Origin: a virus
Virus record (IMG/VR): IMGVR_UViG_3300012984_000568
Coordinates: 20,373 to 84,372 of that record
Length of the DNA: 64,000 bases
Reading direction: 5' to 3' (one strand)
Positions 48,744-56,942 of this stretch are shown piece by piece (the first letter of the stretch is position 1; each line of letters begins with the position of its first letter). A model generated the notes under the pieces. The model was not told the origin of the DNA, did no database searches, and saw only the letters and a list, made by a program, of their open reading frames with translations. A program made the position numbers and the translations under genes.

Positions 48744-49533
48744 GGGAACCTCCGACGCGCTGCGCGCGCGTTCGCACAGGGTCAGCGCCGGCCTTCGACT
48801 CCGCCCACTCAGCATGGGCCTTTTCGCTAGCCGCCTTCGCAGTGGCGATTGCGCTAGAGCGCAATTCGCGATTGCCCTTCTTTGGCAGCTCACACGCGGC
48901 TAGTAGCTTGTCAGGCGCGGCACTGAGCAAGATCGCGAGACCGGCCCACTCCCCGAGCTCGGCCTCCACGCTAGTGCGACGGACCGCGGACCAAATGCGA
49001 CCCATGGTGCGCTCCCAGCGCGCCAATCTGGCCTCATACTGCTTTTTCTTGATTGGCTTGCCCCGCTTCCCAATCTCCTGGATTGGACGCTCGCCTACTG
49101 GGTGCTGCCCCTTCACGTATTGGTCGCGCGCGCCGTACCCCTCATCACTGCGGAACTCAGCCGGCGGCGGAGCATAGCGCGCCAGCAGCACACGCTGACT
49201 CTCATGGGTGAGAGCGAGCCAGGCCGTGCTCAGCCACCGATGGCGCTCGACCTGGCCGATCTCCTCGCCATTGCGCCCCCAACCCAGCTGGGCGTCCTTG
49301 TAGGGGTGAGTGTTCGGCACGCCACCGCCGGGGCCGCCGCGCTCGAGCTGCGCGATGATGCCGCCAAGCGTGCCCTTCTCACCAAGCGCGGCGTTGCCCG
49401 CCTCCAAGAACCACGCGAGGTCAGGATCGATTCCAGTGCGCGATCGTCGTGGCTTCGCGACGGGCAGCCCCGTCCACACGCGGTCCTTCGCGCTCGTTCG
49501 CTTCTGTGTCTGCATTGCCGCCTCGCTCGCCAT
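48736..49533 (-). CDS. Hypothetical protein (265 aa)
   Basis: ATG 49533 with a near-consensus AAGGAGG eight bases upstream, the best ribosome-binding site in this region, at the first gene after a 64-base gap. The layout DPDLAWFLEAGNAALGEKGTLGGIIAQLERGGPGGG...NTHPY, then WLALTHESQRVLLARYAPPP, suggests a phage antitermination or middle-region protein of unknown type. Likely first gene of a sub-operon. Confidence 0.55.
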   Translation of the reverse strand: MASEAAMQTQKRTSAKDRVWTGLPVAKPRRSRTGIDPDLAWFLEAGNAALGEKGTLGGIIAQLERGGPGGGVPNTHPYKDAQLGWGRNGEEIGQVERHRWLSTAWLALTHESQRVLLARYAPPPAEFRSDEGYGARDQYVKGQHPVGERPIQEIGKRGKPIKKKQYEARLARWERTMGRIWSAVRRTSVEAELGEWAGLAILLSAAPDKLLAACELPKKGNRELRSSAIATAKAASEKAHAEWAESKAGADPVRTRAQRVGGSRG

Positions 49534-49568
49534 CGTGTAGCCTCCTTGGAGCCGACCAAGCTTCCAAG

Positions 49569-49588
49569 AGCCTCACGCGAGTGGGGCT
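49569..49588. terminator. GNRA-loop hairpin in the 49534-49597 gap
   Basis: AGCCTCAC-GCGA-GTGGGGCT: 8-bp stem (one G-U) with a GCGA tetraloop. On the plus strand a TTTT follows, then more T; on the minus strand the A-run precedes it. It lies right after the stop of the leftward gene 49598-49912 and could be a bidirectional or antisense terminator. Confidence 0.45.
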
Positions 49589-49597
49589 TTTGCGTTT

Positions 49598-49912
49598 CTA
49601 TTTGGCGGGCAACAGCGCGCGCAGCCAATGGCGCTGCGCCAAGTACGTCACCTGGTCATTGTTCCGAAACAGTTCCTCCGCGCTGAAACGGGTGCTTGGC
49701 CCTACTGATCGACCCTTGAAGGCCGGCGCACGCGGACCGCTCGCCTTGAGCCTGTTCCCGTCAGCGAAGCGCAGCTCGTCAACTAGCTCGGGGTTGCTTT
49801 CGAGCACGCCCATCGTCGAACCGGTGGCGCGCCCCTTGAACACGGTGACTGTCTTTGGCTCCGCCACCCCCGCCTTGATGCGCTTCCACGCTGCTCTGTC
49901 GATGCGGGTCAT
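49598..49912 (-). CDS. Hypothetical protein (104 aa)
   Basis: ATG 49912 in an ATGA overlap. Basic N-terminus (MTRIDRAAWKRIKAG), beta-like middle (TVTVFKGRATGSTMGV) and a C-terminal RFSAEELFRNNDQVTYLAQRHWLRALLPAK. Family not recognised. Confidence 0.5.
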   Translation of the reverse strand: MTRIDRAAWKRIKAGVAEPKTVTVFKGRATGSTMGVLESNPELVDELRFADGNRLKASGPRAPAFKGRSVGPSTRFSAEELFRNNDQVTYLAQRHWLRALLPAK

Positions 49913-50388
49913 TCGGAAGTGCTTTCCCGCGACCGTGGCGCGGTGACGATGACGCGCCCGCCGGCAATCTCAGCTGTCCAGCCCGCCACGCCGGACCGGC
50001 TCGTCAACTCATCGACCAATACGCGCAATGGGAACCCCATGCCTGCGAAGCGCGTAGCCAAGTATGTGAACACCGCCGAGACGGTGTCATGCACCGTTGG
50101 CCCATCAGGGCTGTCGTCTAGCGCTGACTTTTCACGCGGCGCGTCTGGTGGCCAGGGATAGGCCTTGGTCACGGGAGGTCCGCCCCTGCCGATATCGACA
50201 GCGACTGAACGCGATGGGCGCGGCAGCTGGCTAGTTGGCGGTCGCAGTGCCTCGACGAGCGTTCGTAGCCAAAAACCAGTCAATTCGCCGCGCTGCCCAC
50301 ATGCCTGGCACTCTCCGTCACCGTAATACCGCGACAGCTGCTCAAGCTGAGGCGTGCAGTTGACGCAGAGTTTGACGATGGTGTTCAC
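49909..50388 (-). CDS. Zinc-finger hypothetical protein (159 aa)
   Basis: Opens MNTIVKLCVNCTPQLEQLSRYYGDGECQACG: a CxxC ... CxxC zinc ribbon in the first ~35 residues, then a Pro-rich linker and a C-terminal alpha/beta part (FTYLATRFAGMGFPLRVLVDELTS ... GRVIVTAP). GTG/ATG coupling on both sides. Unknown role. Confidence 0.5.
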   Translation of the reverse strand: MNTIVKLCVNCTPQLEQLSRYYGDGECQACGQRGELTGFWLRTLVEALRPPTSQLPRPSRSVAVDIGRGGPPVTKAYPWPPDAPREKSALDDSPDGPTVHDTVSAVFTYLATRFAGMGFPLRVLVDELTSRSGVAGWTAEIAGGRVIVTAPRSRESTSE

Positions 50389-50990
50389 GCGCCCTCCGGG
50401 TTTGCGTTCAGGTTGCAGTGCTCGCGCCAGCGTTCCGCGTCGGCCTCGCTGTGCTGCAGACGCGCGGCCAGCTCGAGCGCGCCTTCTGGGCTCAGCGTTG
50501 CCTTGTACGCGCGGAGCTCGTGCACTTCGTTAACCAGCGCGAGCAGCGCTTCGTTCGAGACTTTCGTCTCAAAGCTGCCAGGCGGCAGCATCGACAGCTC
50601 GCGCAGGGTCTCATCGGTCAATGGGCGAACATTGGCGAGCAGCTGCTCGCGCTCGTTGTTCAGCAGCCGCTCTCGAAGCTTCGCAACATCGAGCGCCGGT
50701 TTCGGCTGCGCCAATGGAATGAAGAGGGAAAGCGTCAACATCTTGCCGCTTCGGTGAGCGACTTCGGCAGCCTCGTACTCCGCCATGCTGTAAAGCGGAA
50801 GCACCACCTCACCGAATACGCCGCCTGAGCGCAGCGTGCATGACCCCACTGGTGCGCGCGAGTCGCGGAATGGGTTCGGCGATTCGTAGAGTAGGTCCGT
50901 GGCGTACACGCGCCAGTTGATACGCCCGTGTGGATGCGCCTCGACGAAGCTCTCGGGAGGTGGCGGCAGACGGTCAAAGACGGTGGTCAC
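50385..50990 (-). CDS. Hypothetical protein (201 aa)
   Basis: GTG 50990 in a GTGA overlap. Beta-like N-terminal half (INWRVYATDLLYESPNPFRDSRAPVGSCTLRSGG) and a helical, charged C-terminal half (KLRERLLNNEREQLLANV, ELRAYKATLSPEGALELAARLQHSEADAERWREHC). No known family recognised. Confidence 0.5.
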   Translation of the reverse strand: MTTVFDRLPPPPESFVEAHPHGRINWRVYATDLLYESPNPFRDSRAPVGSCTLRSGGVFGEVVLPLYSMAEYEAAEVAHRSGKMLTLSLFIPLAQPKPALDVAKLRERLLNNEREQLLANVRPLTDETLRELSMLPPGSFETKVSNEALLALVNEVHELRAYKATLSPEGALELAARLQHSEADAERWREHCNLNANPEGA

Positions 50991-51235
50991 GCGCCCTCAC
51001 GCTTCCCGCCGATGCGTGGCGTCGCTGCACCCGGAGCGGTGGCGGCAATCAGCCTAGCAGCGCCGTCGGCGAGCTCGTGCACCTCGTGAGCGCTCAGCCG
51101 CAGCGGGTGCGCAGCGTCACCGGTGCTGACGGGTCTCGGTACTGCGGGAGCGGTGTGCTCCTTCAGCATTGCGAACATCTCGCGTGCAAGGGCAACGCGC
51201 TCTGAAGTGTCGGTTTGGTTGGTTTGTTCAGTCAT
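50987..51235 (-). CDS. Small hypothetical protein (82 aa)
   Basis: ATG 51235 from an ATGA overlap; the longer frame upstream is inside the preceding gene. Gln/Thr-rich N-terminus then a helix ERVALAREMFAMLKEHTAPA and LSAHEVHELADGAARLIAA. Function unknown. Confidence 0.5.
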   Translation of the reverse strand: MTEQTNQTDTSERVALAREMFAMLKEHTAPAVPRPVSTGDAAHPLRLSAHEVHELADGAARLIAATAPGAATPRIGGKREGA

Positions 51236-51525
51236 TCGATTCTCACTTTCGGGCCAGGGTCGTCTTGAAGCGGGTAGGGTGGTGGCCAAATACAGGCCGC
51301 ATTCCAGCGTTCGGGCGATCCGATTGGCGCCGGCAGCGGCACTAGCTCTGGGATCCTCAATACTGCAGCGGTAGCAAGGTAGCGCGGCCACGTGAGCGTC
51401 AGCCCCACGCTGTCAACGCTCCCCCGATGGTCGCACGTATGCGAGTCGTCCAGCCGGCACCACACCTTCGTCTTCTCGCGAGTGGCAATCCACGTCACCT
51501 CTGTGTATGAGCCGCAGCGAATCAC
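51232..51525 (-). CDS. Hypothetical protein (97 aa)
   Basis: GTG 51525 in a GTGA overlap with the membrane-protein gene; upstream extension rejected as it overlaps that gene out of frame. Beta-like opening VIRCGSYTEVTWIATREKTKVWCRLDDSHTC with three Cys, then Trp/Pro-rich. Unknown function. Confidence 0.45.
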   Translation of the reverse strand: MIRCGSYTEVTWIATREKTKVWCRLDDSHTCDHRGSVDSVGLTLTWPRYLATAAVLRIPELVPLPAPIGSPERWNAACIWPPPYPLQDDPGPKVRIE

Positions 51526-51764
51526 TTGCCGCTCCGATGCCTGGCTTTGAGAGCATGCTCCGCTACCGAATCCAGGAAACTGGACGTGCTGCGCAATTCT
51601 GCTCCAAGCAAGATGCAGAGCGTGCCCATGAAGGCAATGGGCCAAATGAAGAAGTTCAGCAGTGCTGTGTCCGATCCGGCGAAGCGCGCCGCGAACCACA
51701 CGGTTGCGCTGCCGAGAACCATCCAGGCCAAGATGATCGCGATAATGACCAGCGCCGTCGTCAC
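51522..51764 (-). CDS. Two-pass membrane protein (80 aa)
   Basis: GTG 51764 in a GTGA overlap. Two hydrophobic segments (VTTALVIIAIILAWMVLGSATVWFAARF; ALLNFFIWPIAFMGTLCILLGAEL) with a short turn, then a charged tail. Early-region membrane protein directly after the AAA+ gene and a small gene; role unknown, could be exclusion or lysis-related. Confidence 0.55.
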   Translation of the reverse strand: MTTALVIIAIILAWMVLGSATVWFAARFAGSDTALLNFFIWPIAFMGTLCILLGAELRSTSSFLDSVAEHALKARHRSGK

Positions 51765-51979
51765 GTGTTGCGCTCCGTGTCGGGGGTTGGCTCGAGCGGC
51801 GCGCCAACAGGGGCACATTGGCGCTGCTCAATTGCGACAAGGCGTGCTTCGACGCTGGCTTGGAATTCGTCGAGCACTTGGCAGAGTGAAGCGTTGATTC
51901 CCAGATGCCCCGAGTTCAGCTCTGTTTTTGGCATGAAGAACTCCAGGTAGCGCTCACTGATCTTCTGGCCTGGCTTCAC
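51761..51979 (-). CDS. Small hypothetical protein (72 aa)
   Basis: GTG 51979 overlaps the AAA+ gene stop (GTGA). KPGQKISERYLEFFMPK then a helix LGINASLCQVLDEFQASVEARLVAIEQRQ. Being coupled directly to the ATPase gene makes it a possible adaptor or substrate, but nothing in the sequence proves this. Confidence 0.5.
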   Translation of the reverse strand: MKPGQKISERYLEFFMPKTELNSGHLGINASLCQVLDEFQASVEARLVAIEQRQCAPVGAPLEPTPDTERNT

Positions 51980-53448
51980 TCGATCCTCCCTGGGCGCTTC
52001 TCGATGCCGCCCGGCTGAGCGCCGCCCATCGCGTCGCACTTCTCGATCACGAGCTCGGTCAGCTTTGATGCCAACAGTTCGGCGTAGCTCTCGCGCACCG
52101 CGTCTTGGATGTCATAGCGAATCAGCCCCGTCGCTTCTCCGGTGGCTCGGTGGCGCTGCAGCGCGCGCCGGGTAGCGCGGTTGACGATGCCAGTTACCAG
52201 CGCGCCGTTCAGCGCGTCACGGAGGCGAATCAGCTCAGCGCCATGTCGAAACTGCAACTCGTATAGAGTGGCAGTCTCACTATGCAGCAGCTGAGTGGCG
52301 TACTCGGCTAGTTCGTCGACGCTGGAATCGACATGGCGACCGCGCAGCGCGAGCGCCATGATCGTCTTGGTCGCCGCCGCATCAGGACGCCCGATCCGGA
52401 TCTTCCGGTCGATGCGCCCGTCTCGAACGATCGCCGGGTCGAGCGAGTCGGGGCGGTTCGTCGAGAGCATGACGAAGCACCCCGACTCGTCGAGGCCGTC
52501 CATTTCGGCCAGGAACATCGGGACGAGCGTTTGCGTGATCGCCATCGTGAGACCCTGGCCCTCGCGGGTGCCGAGCAGCGCATCGGCCTCATCGATGAAC
52601 AGCACCGCAGGGTTGCCCGTCTTTTCCTTGTGCGCTCGAGCGCGCGCGAACAACCCGCGCACCGCAGCCTCCGACGCACCCACGAATCGGTTCAGGACCT
52701 CGGCCGCTTTGACGTAGATGAACCCGCTCGAGTCACCGTCGACAGCGAGCGCGGTCGCGACGGCCTTGCCGAGCATCGTCTTGCCGGTACCGGGAGGGCC
52801 GTAGAGCAGCACGCCCTTGGTCGGCTTCTGGCCGTACGCCTTGTACGCCTCGGCGTAGCGAATCGGGTACTCGATGGCCTCGCGCAGCGCTTCTTTCGCT
52901 TCCTCGTGCCCGCCGATGTCATCCCAAGAAACACCCGGTGATTTGTGCACCACGTAGTCCGACGGCTCCTCGTTGCCGACGTTGCGCAGCACCACTTTGC
53001 CCGTGGGGTCGAGCTGCACCTTGTCCCCGACTCGGGCGCTGATGGTCGAGGGCAGGAAGGCTGTTTGCTGCAGCATGCCCTGGTCGTACATGACGTCGTG
53101 CCCAGTCTTGCCGGCCACGGTCACCACGGGACCGAAGTTCACGTGCGCTGGGAGGACTTCGAGGATCGAATTCGATTCAGCCGCGATCGAGACCTGAGCG
53201 CCAGCCTTGCAGCCGTCGGGCAGCTTCAGGCTCATCTGCCCATTCATCGCGAATACCATGCCGCGCTGGCCGGGTAGAACGCAGCCGACAGTGCCGATGA
53301 GCTGAGGCTTTTCTCGCGTGCGGTTGAGCGTGTCGTTCGCCTGTTTAAGCTGGTAACGGAGCTTTTCCTCCTCGGTTCGGAACTCGTCAGGTTGAATCTG
53401 GAATGGGTTGACGGTGAATGGCCTGGTGAAGAGTTTGTATTCGGTCAC
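51976..53448 (-). CDS. ARC/Mpa-like AAA+ unfoldase (490 aa)
   Basis: ATP-driven ring unfoldase by architecture. Residues ~22-46 are a heptad-like coiled coil (RTEEEKLRYQLKQANDTLNR). ~50-100 and ~105-160 look like two OB-type barrels. ~172-365 is an AAA module of proteasomal ATPase type: VSWDDIGGHEEAKEAL, Walker A GPPGTGKT (217-224), pore loop aromatic-hydrophobic-Gly F255-V256-G257, Walker B LFIDEAD, sensor-1 N331 (STNRPDSLDPA), arginine fingers in RDGRIDRKIRIGRPD. A helical C-terminal domain follows. The C-terminus (RPGRIE) lacks the HbYX or GQYL tail used to dock on a 20S core. No protease subunit gene is visible, so partner and target are unknown. Confidence 0.8.
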   Translation of the reverse strand: MTEYKLFTRPFTVNPFQIQPDEFRTEEEKLRYQLKQANDTLNRTREKPQLIGTVGCVLPGQRGMVFAMNGQMSLKLPDGCKAGAQVSIAAESNSILEVLPAHVNFGPVVTVAGKTGHDVMYDQGMLQQTAFLPSTISARVGDKVQLDPTGKVVLRNVGNEEPSDYVVHKSPGVSWDDIGGHEEAKEALREAIEYPIRYAEAYKAYGQKPTKGVLLYGPPGTGKTMLGKAVATALAVDGDSSGFIYVKAAEVLNRFVGASEAAVRGLFARARAHKEKTGNPAVLFIDEADALLGTREGQGLTMAITQTLVPMFLAEMDGLDESGCFVMLSTNRPDSLDPAIVRDGRIDRKIRIGRPDAAATKTIMALALRGRHVDSSVDELAEYATQLLHSETATLYELQFRHGAELIRLRDALNGALVTGIVNRATRRALQRHRATGEATGLIRYDIQDAVRESYAELLASKLTELVIEKCDAMGGAQPGGIEKRPGRIE

Positions 53449-53840
53449 GGAGCAGAGGAGCCTTTCTTCAATTCGGAGATGGAGAAACAGACTTCGCCGA
53501 TGGCGTCTGGGCCGTGGCGGCGGTTGATGCTCGCTGCGCGGTGGAGCAGCTGGCGAGCGAGTGTTTCGTCACGCTTTGCGACGATGAGCACGCGCTCGCA
53601 CTCTTCGGGACTGAACGGGAACTCGACCGCGAGCGCTTTCGCTTGCGTCAGGTCGGGACCTGGCGGTTCAGTCCGCGGCGCTGGTGGCTTCGGGTCGGGC
53701 CCGAATGTGGTGGTGAGCCAGCCGAAAATCTCGTCAGGCGTGACGAGCGGACCCGCTGCGGGCTTCACGCGCGGCAGCCGCGGCCCGCGGTCGATGTACG
53801 GGTGTTCCGGATCTTCACTGTTCCAGCGATCGTCACTCAT
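53445..53840 (-). CDS. Hypothetical protein (131 aa), upstream partner of the AAA+ gene
   Basis: ATGA-coupled to the ATPase gene. Pro-rich N-terminal 70 residues, then EFPFSPEECERVLIVAKRDETLARQLLHRAASINRRHGPDAIGEV, helical and basic. It might supply a substrate or adaptor for the ATPase given the tight coupling; not recognised. Confidence 0.5.
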   Translation of the reverse strand: MSDDRWNSEDPEHPYIDRGPRLPRVKPAAGPLVTPDEIFGWLTTTFGPDPKPPAPRTEPPGPDLTQAKALAVEFPFSPEECERVLIVAKRDETLARQLLHRAASINRRHGPDAIGEVCFSISELKKGSSAP

Positions 53841-54187
53841 CGCAGGATGTCCTTCGGATCGCGCGTCCTGTTGAGGTAGTCCCGAACCTGGTCCGTCAAG
53901 CGCGCGAGTCGGGTGGCTCGAGGTGTCACGGCTCGGTCTTCGGTAACGTACTTCACCATGCGGTGGAGCAGTGCTCGGCCCTCGCGGCGTCGCCCATCAA
54001 GCTCAGCGATGCGCGCTTGGCTCGATGCGGCACCGCGCTCGAACGCCGAGAGCGCGACTACCTGCAGAGGCGCCGAGCGGCAGCAGCGGGGGCACCACCA
54101 ATGGTCTGCTTCGCTATTCACAATCTCGGAGTCGCACCCGTACGGGCATGCTAGGTGAGGGCCGGCGAGGGTCATCGGCTCCGTCAT
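53837..54187 (-). CDS. Zinc-ribbon protein (116 aa)
   Basis: ACPYGCDSEIVNSEADHWWCPRCCR in the first 40 residues is a CxxxC...CxxC zinc ribbon. The rest is a helical stretch (ARIAELDGRRREGRALLHRMVKYV) and a basic tail with RTRDPKDIL. Coupled at both ends. Confidence 0.5.
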   Translation of the reverse strand: MTEPMTLAGPHLACPYGCDSEIVNSEADHWWCPRCCRSAPLQVVALSAFERGAASSQARIAELDGRRREGRALLHRMVKYVTEDRAVTPRATRLARLTDQVRDYLNRTRDPKDILR

Positions 54188-54459
54188 CGGCGGCCTGCCT
54201 TTCGCTTGGCGCGCTCGGCTTTGCGCTTTGCCCGCTTGGCCTTCTGCGCAGCGGTGAACACCGGTTGGTGTTGGCGCTTCGGTGGTTCAGGCGCCGGCGG
54301 CGCGGCGGGCAGAGCTCGCCTGGGTTCGGGCATCGCTGGCCCTGGCGCGAAGTCCGGTCGGCCGCTTCCGCCGAAGCCAATGCCGCCGGTGCTCGCGATC
54401 GCCATGAGTGCCATCAGCTGCAGCGGGCTACGGCGGCGTAGCGGGTTTTGGTCAGCCAT
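54184..54459 (-). CDS. Small basic, Pro-rich protein (91 aa)
   Basis: ATG 54459, overlapping the preceding gene by 8 bases. N-terminal LQLMALMAIASTGGIGFGG is short and hydrophobic; the C-terminus is a Lys/Arg/Ala repeat (AQKAKRAKRKAERAKRKAGRR). The basic tail suggests nucleic-acid contact. Function unknown. Confidence 0.45.
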   Translation of the reverse strand: MADQNPLRRRSPLQLMALMAIASTGGIGFGGSGRPDFAPGPAMPEPRRALPAAPPAPEPPKRQHQPVFTAAQKAKRAKRKAERAKRKAGRR

Positions 54460-55306
54460 CGGCGGCGAGCCTCATCGCTGGGCGTGGAGTCTTCGCGAGT
54501 CGGTCAGCAAGCGCGGTCAGCTCGGCACCGCGCAGGGTTTTCGCGGCATCGCGCGCCTTGGCGCCGTACAGGCCCGCCTCGGCGTTCTCGAGCGCCAGGT
54601 TGCGCGCGCGCCGTAGCTCTTCGTCCGACGCTGGCGGTGGCCCGCCACGGGGCGAGGCGCGCGGCTCTGAGCGCTTGGGCTTCTTGGCCTCGTCGCGCAG
54701 CCAAAGCTCAAAACAGGCGTCCTGGTCGACCATCTGCCGCCCCTTGCCCTTGGCCTGAGCCTTGAAGCGCTTGAACTCGTAGGCGACGTCCAACCCGAGC
54801 TCGGCGCCGAGTGCTTGGTGCTCTGGGGTTGGCTCTGCCAATTCGCTGGTGTGTGTGTGATCCGGAGAGGAGGGGGAGTGGAGAGGAGAGGGAATCGTGA
54901 CGCCTACCGTGACAGGCTGCGGCGGTTCGTCGTCTGTCCCACCGTGACCACCTCCGTGACCGCCACGTGACTTGGCTTTTCTGAGCCGTGCCGCTTCGCG
55001 CGCCTTCAGCACCTCGTCACGCGAGGACGACCAGTCGAGGTAGTCGTGCATGAGCATTTGGTCATCGGCTTCGTGGAGCAAACCGACCGTAACCAGTGCG
55101 GCAAGGGCCGCGGCGCGCTTCTTTGGGTTGGCTGGCCCACGTACCTCATCGAGCATGTCCTTGGGGATCGCGCCGTCTGTCAGGTGCTTGCCGCAATATG
55201 CGCGCAGCCCAAGCCAAAGGTGAATTGCCTCACTGCCCCCGAGCTTCGCCGCTCTGATGAACTTCGGGTGATCGAGAATACCGTCGTCGAGTTCCAGCCA
55301 GCTCAT
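54452..55306 (-). CDS. Phage replisome organizer-like/replication protein (284 aa)
   Basis: Start chosen at ATG 55306 (MSWLELDDGILDHPKF), one base after the upstream stop; the longer frame is inside the preceding gene. The N-terminal ~110 residues (WLELDDGILDHPKFIRAAKLGGSEAIHLWLGLRAYC ... AALAALVTVGLLHEADDQMLMHDYLDW) match the winged-helix-like domain of phage replication-organizer proteins. The middle is disordered (HGGGHGGTDDEPPQP) and the C-terminal part basic. Probably binds the origin or loads helicase; no origin repeats are identified. Confidence 0.6.
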   Translation of the reverse strand: MSWLELDDGILDHPKFIRAAKLGGSEAIHLWLGLRAYCGKHLTDGAIPKDMLDEVRGPANPKKRAAALAALVTVGLLHEADDQMLMHDYLDWSSSRDEVLKAREAARLRKAKSRGGHGGGHGGTDDEPPQPVTVGVTIPSPLHSPSSPDHTHTSELAEPTPEHQALGAELGLDVAYEFKRFKAQAKGKGRQMVDQDACFELWLRDEAKKPKRSEPRASPRGGPPPASDEELRRARNLALENAEAGLYGAKARDAAKTLRGAELTALADRLAKTPRPAMRLAADG

Positions 55307-55307
55307 C

Positions 55308-55592
55308 TCACCATCCCGTCCATTTCGTTTCCACCAATGTGCCCCTGTCCATCGGTTGCTTTGCGCGCGAGACACGTGTGCGCGCGGCCTTGCCGGCGCG
55401 TCGGCGAGCTGACTCAGCCCTGCCAGCGTCGAGCTCGGCTTCGGTCTTTGACGTGATCGCTCGAGCGCGCCACGCTGGAAGCCTCGAGGCAAGCGTCACG
55501 ACCGTTGGAGGCGTCGTTGCTGGCGTGCCGCCGCCGCGATTCAGACAAGCATCGCAGTCGCAGCACAGCGCGTGCCCCTCGGTGAAGCTCAT
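55308..55592 (-). CDS. Small Cys-cluster protein (94 aa)
   Basis: ATG 55592 overlapping the RusA-like gene. MSFTEGHALCCDCDACLNRGGG: a CCxCxxC knot near the N-terminus, then basic Arg/Ala-rich sequence. HxLCCDCxxCLNR resembles small DksA/zinc-type phage proteins. Unknown role. Confidence 0.45.
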   Translation of the reverse strand: MSFTEGHALCCDCDACLNRGGGTPATTPPTVVTLASRLPAWRARAITSKTEAELDAGRAESARRRAGKAARTRVSRAKQPMDRGTLVETKWTGW

Positions 55593-56191
55593 TGGCGGGC
55601 CCCCGTTCGCAGCTCGATGATCACGCAACCTTCACCAGGCGGAGCCGGCTCCCAAATCTGGTGCACCTCGATCACCGAGCCCTTGTCGTTGACCAGGTAG
55701 CCGAGCCCCGGCACCGAGCGCTTACTGGTCTTCTTGCGCTTCGTTGGCACGCACAGCTTGTCGACCGGGATTTTCCCCCAATCGCTCGTTGGGTCCGTTT
55801 CGATGTGCGAGAAGCGGCGACAAATCACCTGCGGTCGCCCGCCCAACGGCGCGCTCGCTCGGCCGTTCGCTTGCAGCAGCATCAGCTGCCCGACCTTCGC
55901 TTTTATCTCCCCCTGCGACCAACCCGACGCGCCACGGGTGGCGTTCGAGGTCGGGCACAGGTGCAGTGGAAGCGCGCACTGAAGCACGAGCTGCCCCTTG
56001 GGCTTCGGGCGAACGATCCAGTTCAGCGCCGGCGGCCGAGACAAGATGTCGTGTGCCAGCGCGAACGCCTTCGGAATGTTGAAGTGCGGATGAGCCTTCG
56101 GGCGGCGTTTCGGTGCCTTCTTGCCTGTGACCAGCGCGGTCACCTTGGCCATCAGTGACGCCTTCGAGAGGCGCTTCTTTGCGACCTTCAT
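55589..56191 (-). CDS. RusA-like Holliday-junction resolvase fold protein (200 aa)
   Basis: Start ATG 56191 from an ATGA overlap. The C-terminal ~115 residues follow the RusA pattern: YR(F)..SHIETDPTSDWGKIPVDKLC (D-x-x-N/D...K-x-x-x-D region), then GLGYLVNDKGSVIEVHQIWEPAPPGEGCVIIEL (the acidic DD-like turn and closing strands). RusA resolves junctions in phage replication or packaging. A conserved second Asp seems replaced by NDK, so catalytic competence is uncertain. Coupled to replication-type genes. Confidence 0.55.
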   Translation of the reverse strand: MKVAKKRLSKASLMAKVTALVTGKKAPKRRPKAHPHFNIPKAFALAHDILSRPPALNWIVRPKPKGQLVLQCALPLHLCPTSNATRGASGWSQGEIKAKVGQLMLLQANGRASAPLGGRPQVICRRFSHIETDPTSDWGKIPVDKLCVPTKRKKTSKRSVPGLGYLVNDKGSVIEVHQIWEPAPPGEGCVIIELRTGARQ

Positions 56192-56430
56192 TGCTTCGGC
56201 CCCTCCATCACGCAGTGCGGGCAAAGCTCGCCGTTGTAGAGCGTTTGCTTGTGCTTCGGGCACTCGGTGACCGTGCAGCACGCCTCGGCCTTCTCGTGAA
56301 ACCTGACGAGCTCCAGCGCCGAGACGCCGCCCTGGATGCCAAACTGCGGAACATGCAAGCGCCCGCACTTCGAGCAGTAGAACCCCACCGCTCTGCCGCT
56401 CTCTTGCTCGGCTAGGCCAACAGCGTTCAT
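56188..56430 (-). CDS. Zinc-ribbon protein (80 aa)
   Basis: FYCSKCGRLHVPQFG ... ACCTVTECPKHKQTLYNGELCPHC: two CxxC-type pairs and His give a likely double zinc site. ATGA coupling. Possibly nucleic-acid binding; unassigned. Confidence 0.55.
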   Translation of the reverse strand: MNAVGLAEQESGRAVGFYCSKCGRLHVPQFGIQGGVSALELVRFHEKAEACCTVTECPKHKQTLYNGELCPHCVMEGPKQ

Positions 56431-56942
56431 CGCGCGCCCTCGCTGACGGTGATGTGAATGCGTCCCGTCTCGATGCCCGCGTCGGTTCCGAACGACATCG
56501 TGACCGCGATATTCGCCGGGAGGGTTTCGCGCAGGGCGTCAGCGATTGCGGATCTCACCGCAGCTTTCGAGCCGAGCGGTCCAGCGAAACGCCGATAGAT
56601 ACGTTCGCGCAGCTCTTCGTCGCTCTCCTCCGAATGGAGCGTGTCGCCCGCAATCACCGCGCAGATGCGCGCGACGCGGGAATTTTTCCGGGTGAAGGCG
56701 ATGGCGAGCAGGACCCACACCGAGTTGACGGCGAACACGGCGAAGCCAGCGAACCAGCTGAGGCGCTGTCCTATCTGAAAGTAGTAGACTAGGTTCCATG
56801 CGCCCCAGCACTGGTACCAAACCGTCGGTGCGATGCGCACACCTGCGAGCTTCCGATCACGCCAGAGCGCGCGGATATTGAGCAGCAGCACCAGAGCGCC
56901 ACCGAACTCGAATAGTGCATTGATTGCGTCGAAGGCACTCAC
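56427..56942 (-). CDS. Membrane protein with C-terminal soluble domain (171 aa)
   Basis: GTG 56942 in a GTGA overlap. Hydrophobic segments near ~8-25 (LFEFGGALVLLLNIRALW), ~43-60 (WYQCWGAWNLVYYF) and ~62-85 (WFAGFAVFAVNSVWVLLAIAF), with RALWRDRKLAGVRIAP between, resemble PQ-loop-style phage membrane proteins. The C-terminal ~80 residues are soluble. The role in the phage is unknown. Confidence 0.55.
   Translation of the reverse strand: MSAFDAINALFEFGGALVLLLNIRALWRDRKLAGVRIAPTVWYQCWGAWNLVYYFQIGQRLSWFAGFAVFAVNSVWVLLAIAFTRKNSRVARICAVIAGDTLHSEESDEELRERIYRRFAGPLGSKAAVRSAIADALRETLPANIAVTMSFGTDAGIETGRIHITVSEGAR

Noticed and set aside
51976-53448. FtsH- or Lon-type protease
   Set aside because: No HExxH or Ser-Lys protease domain follows the AAA module and no membrane segment precedes it.
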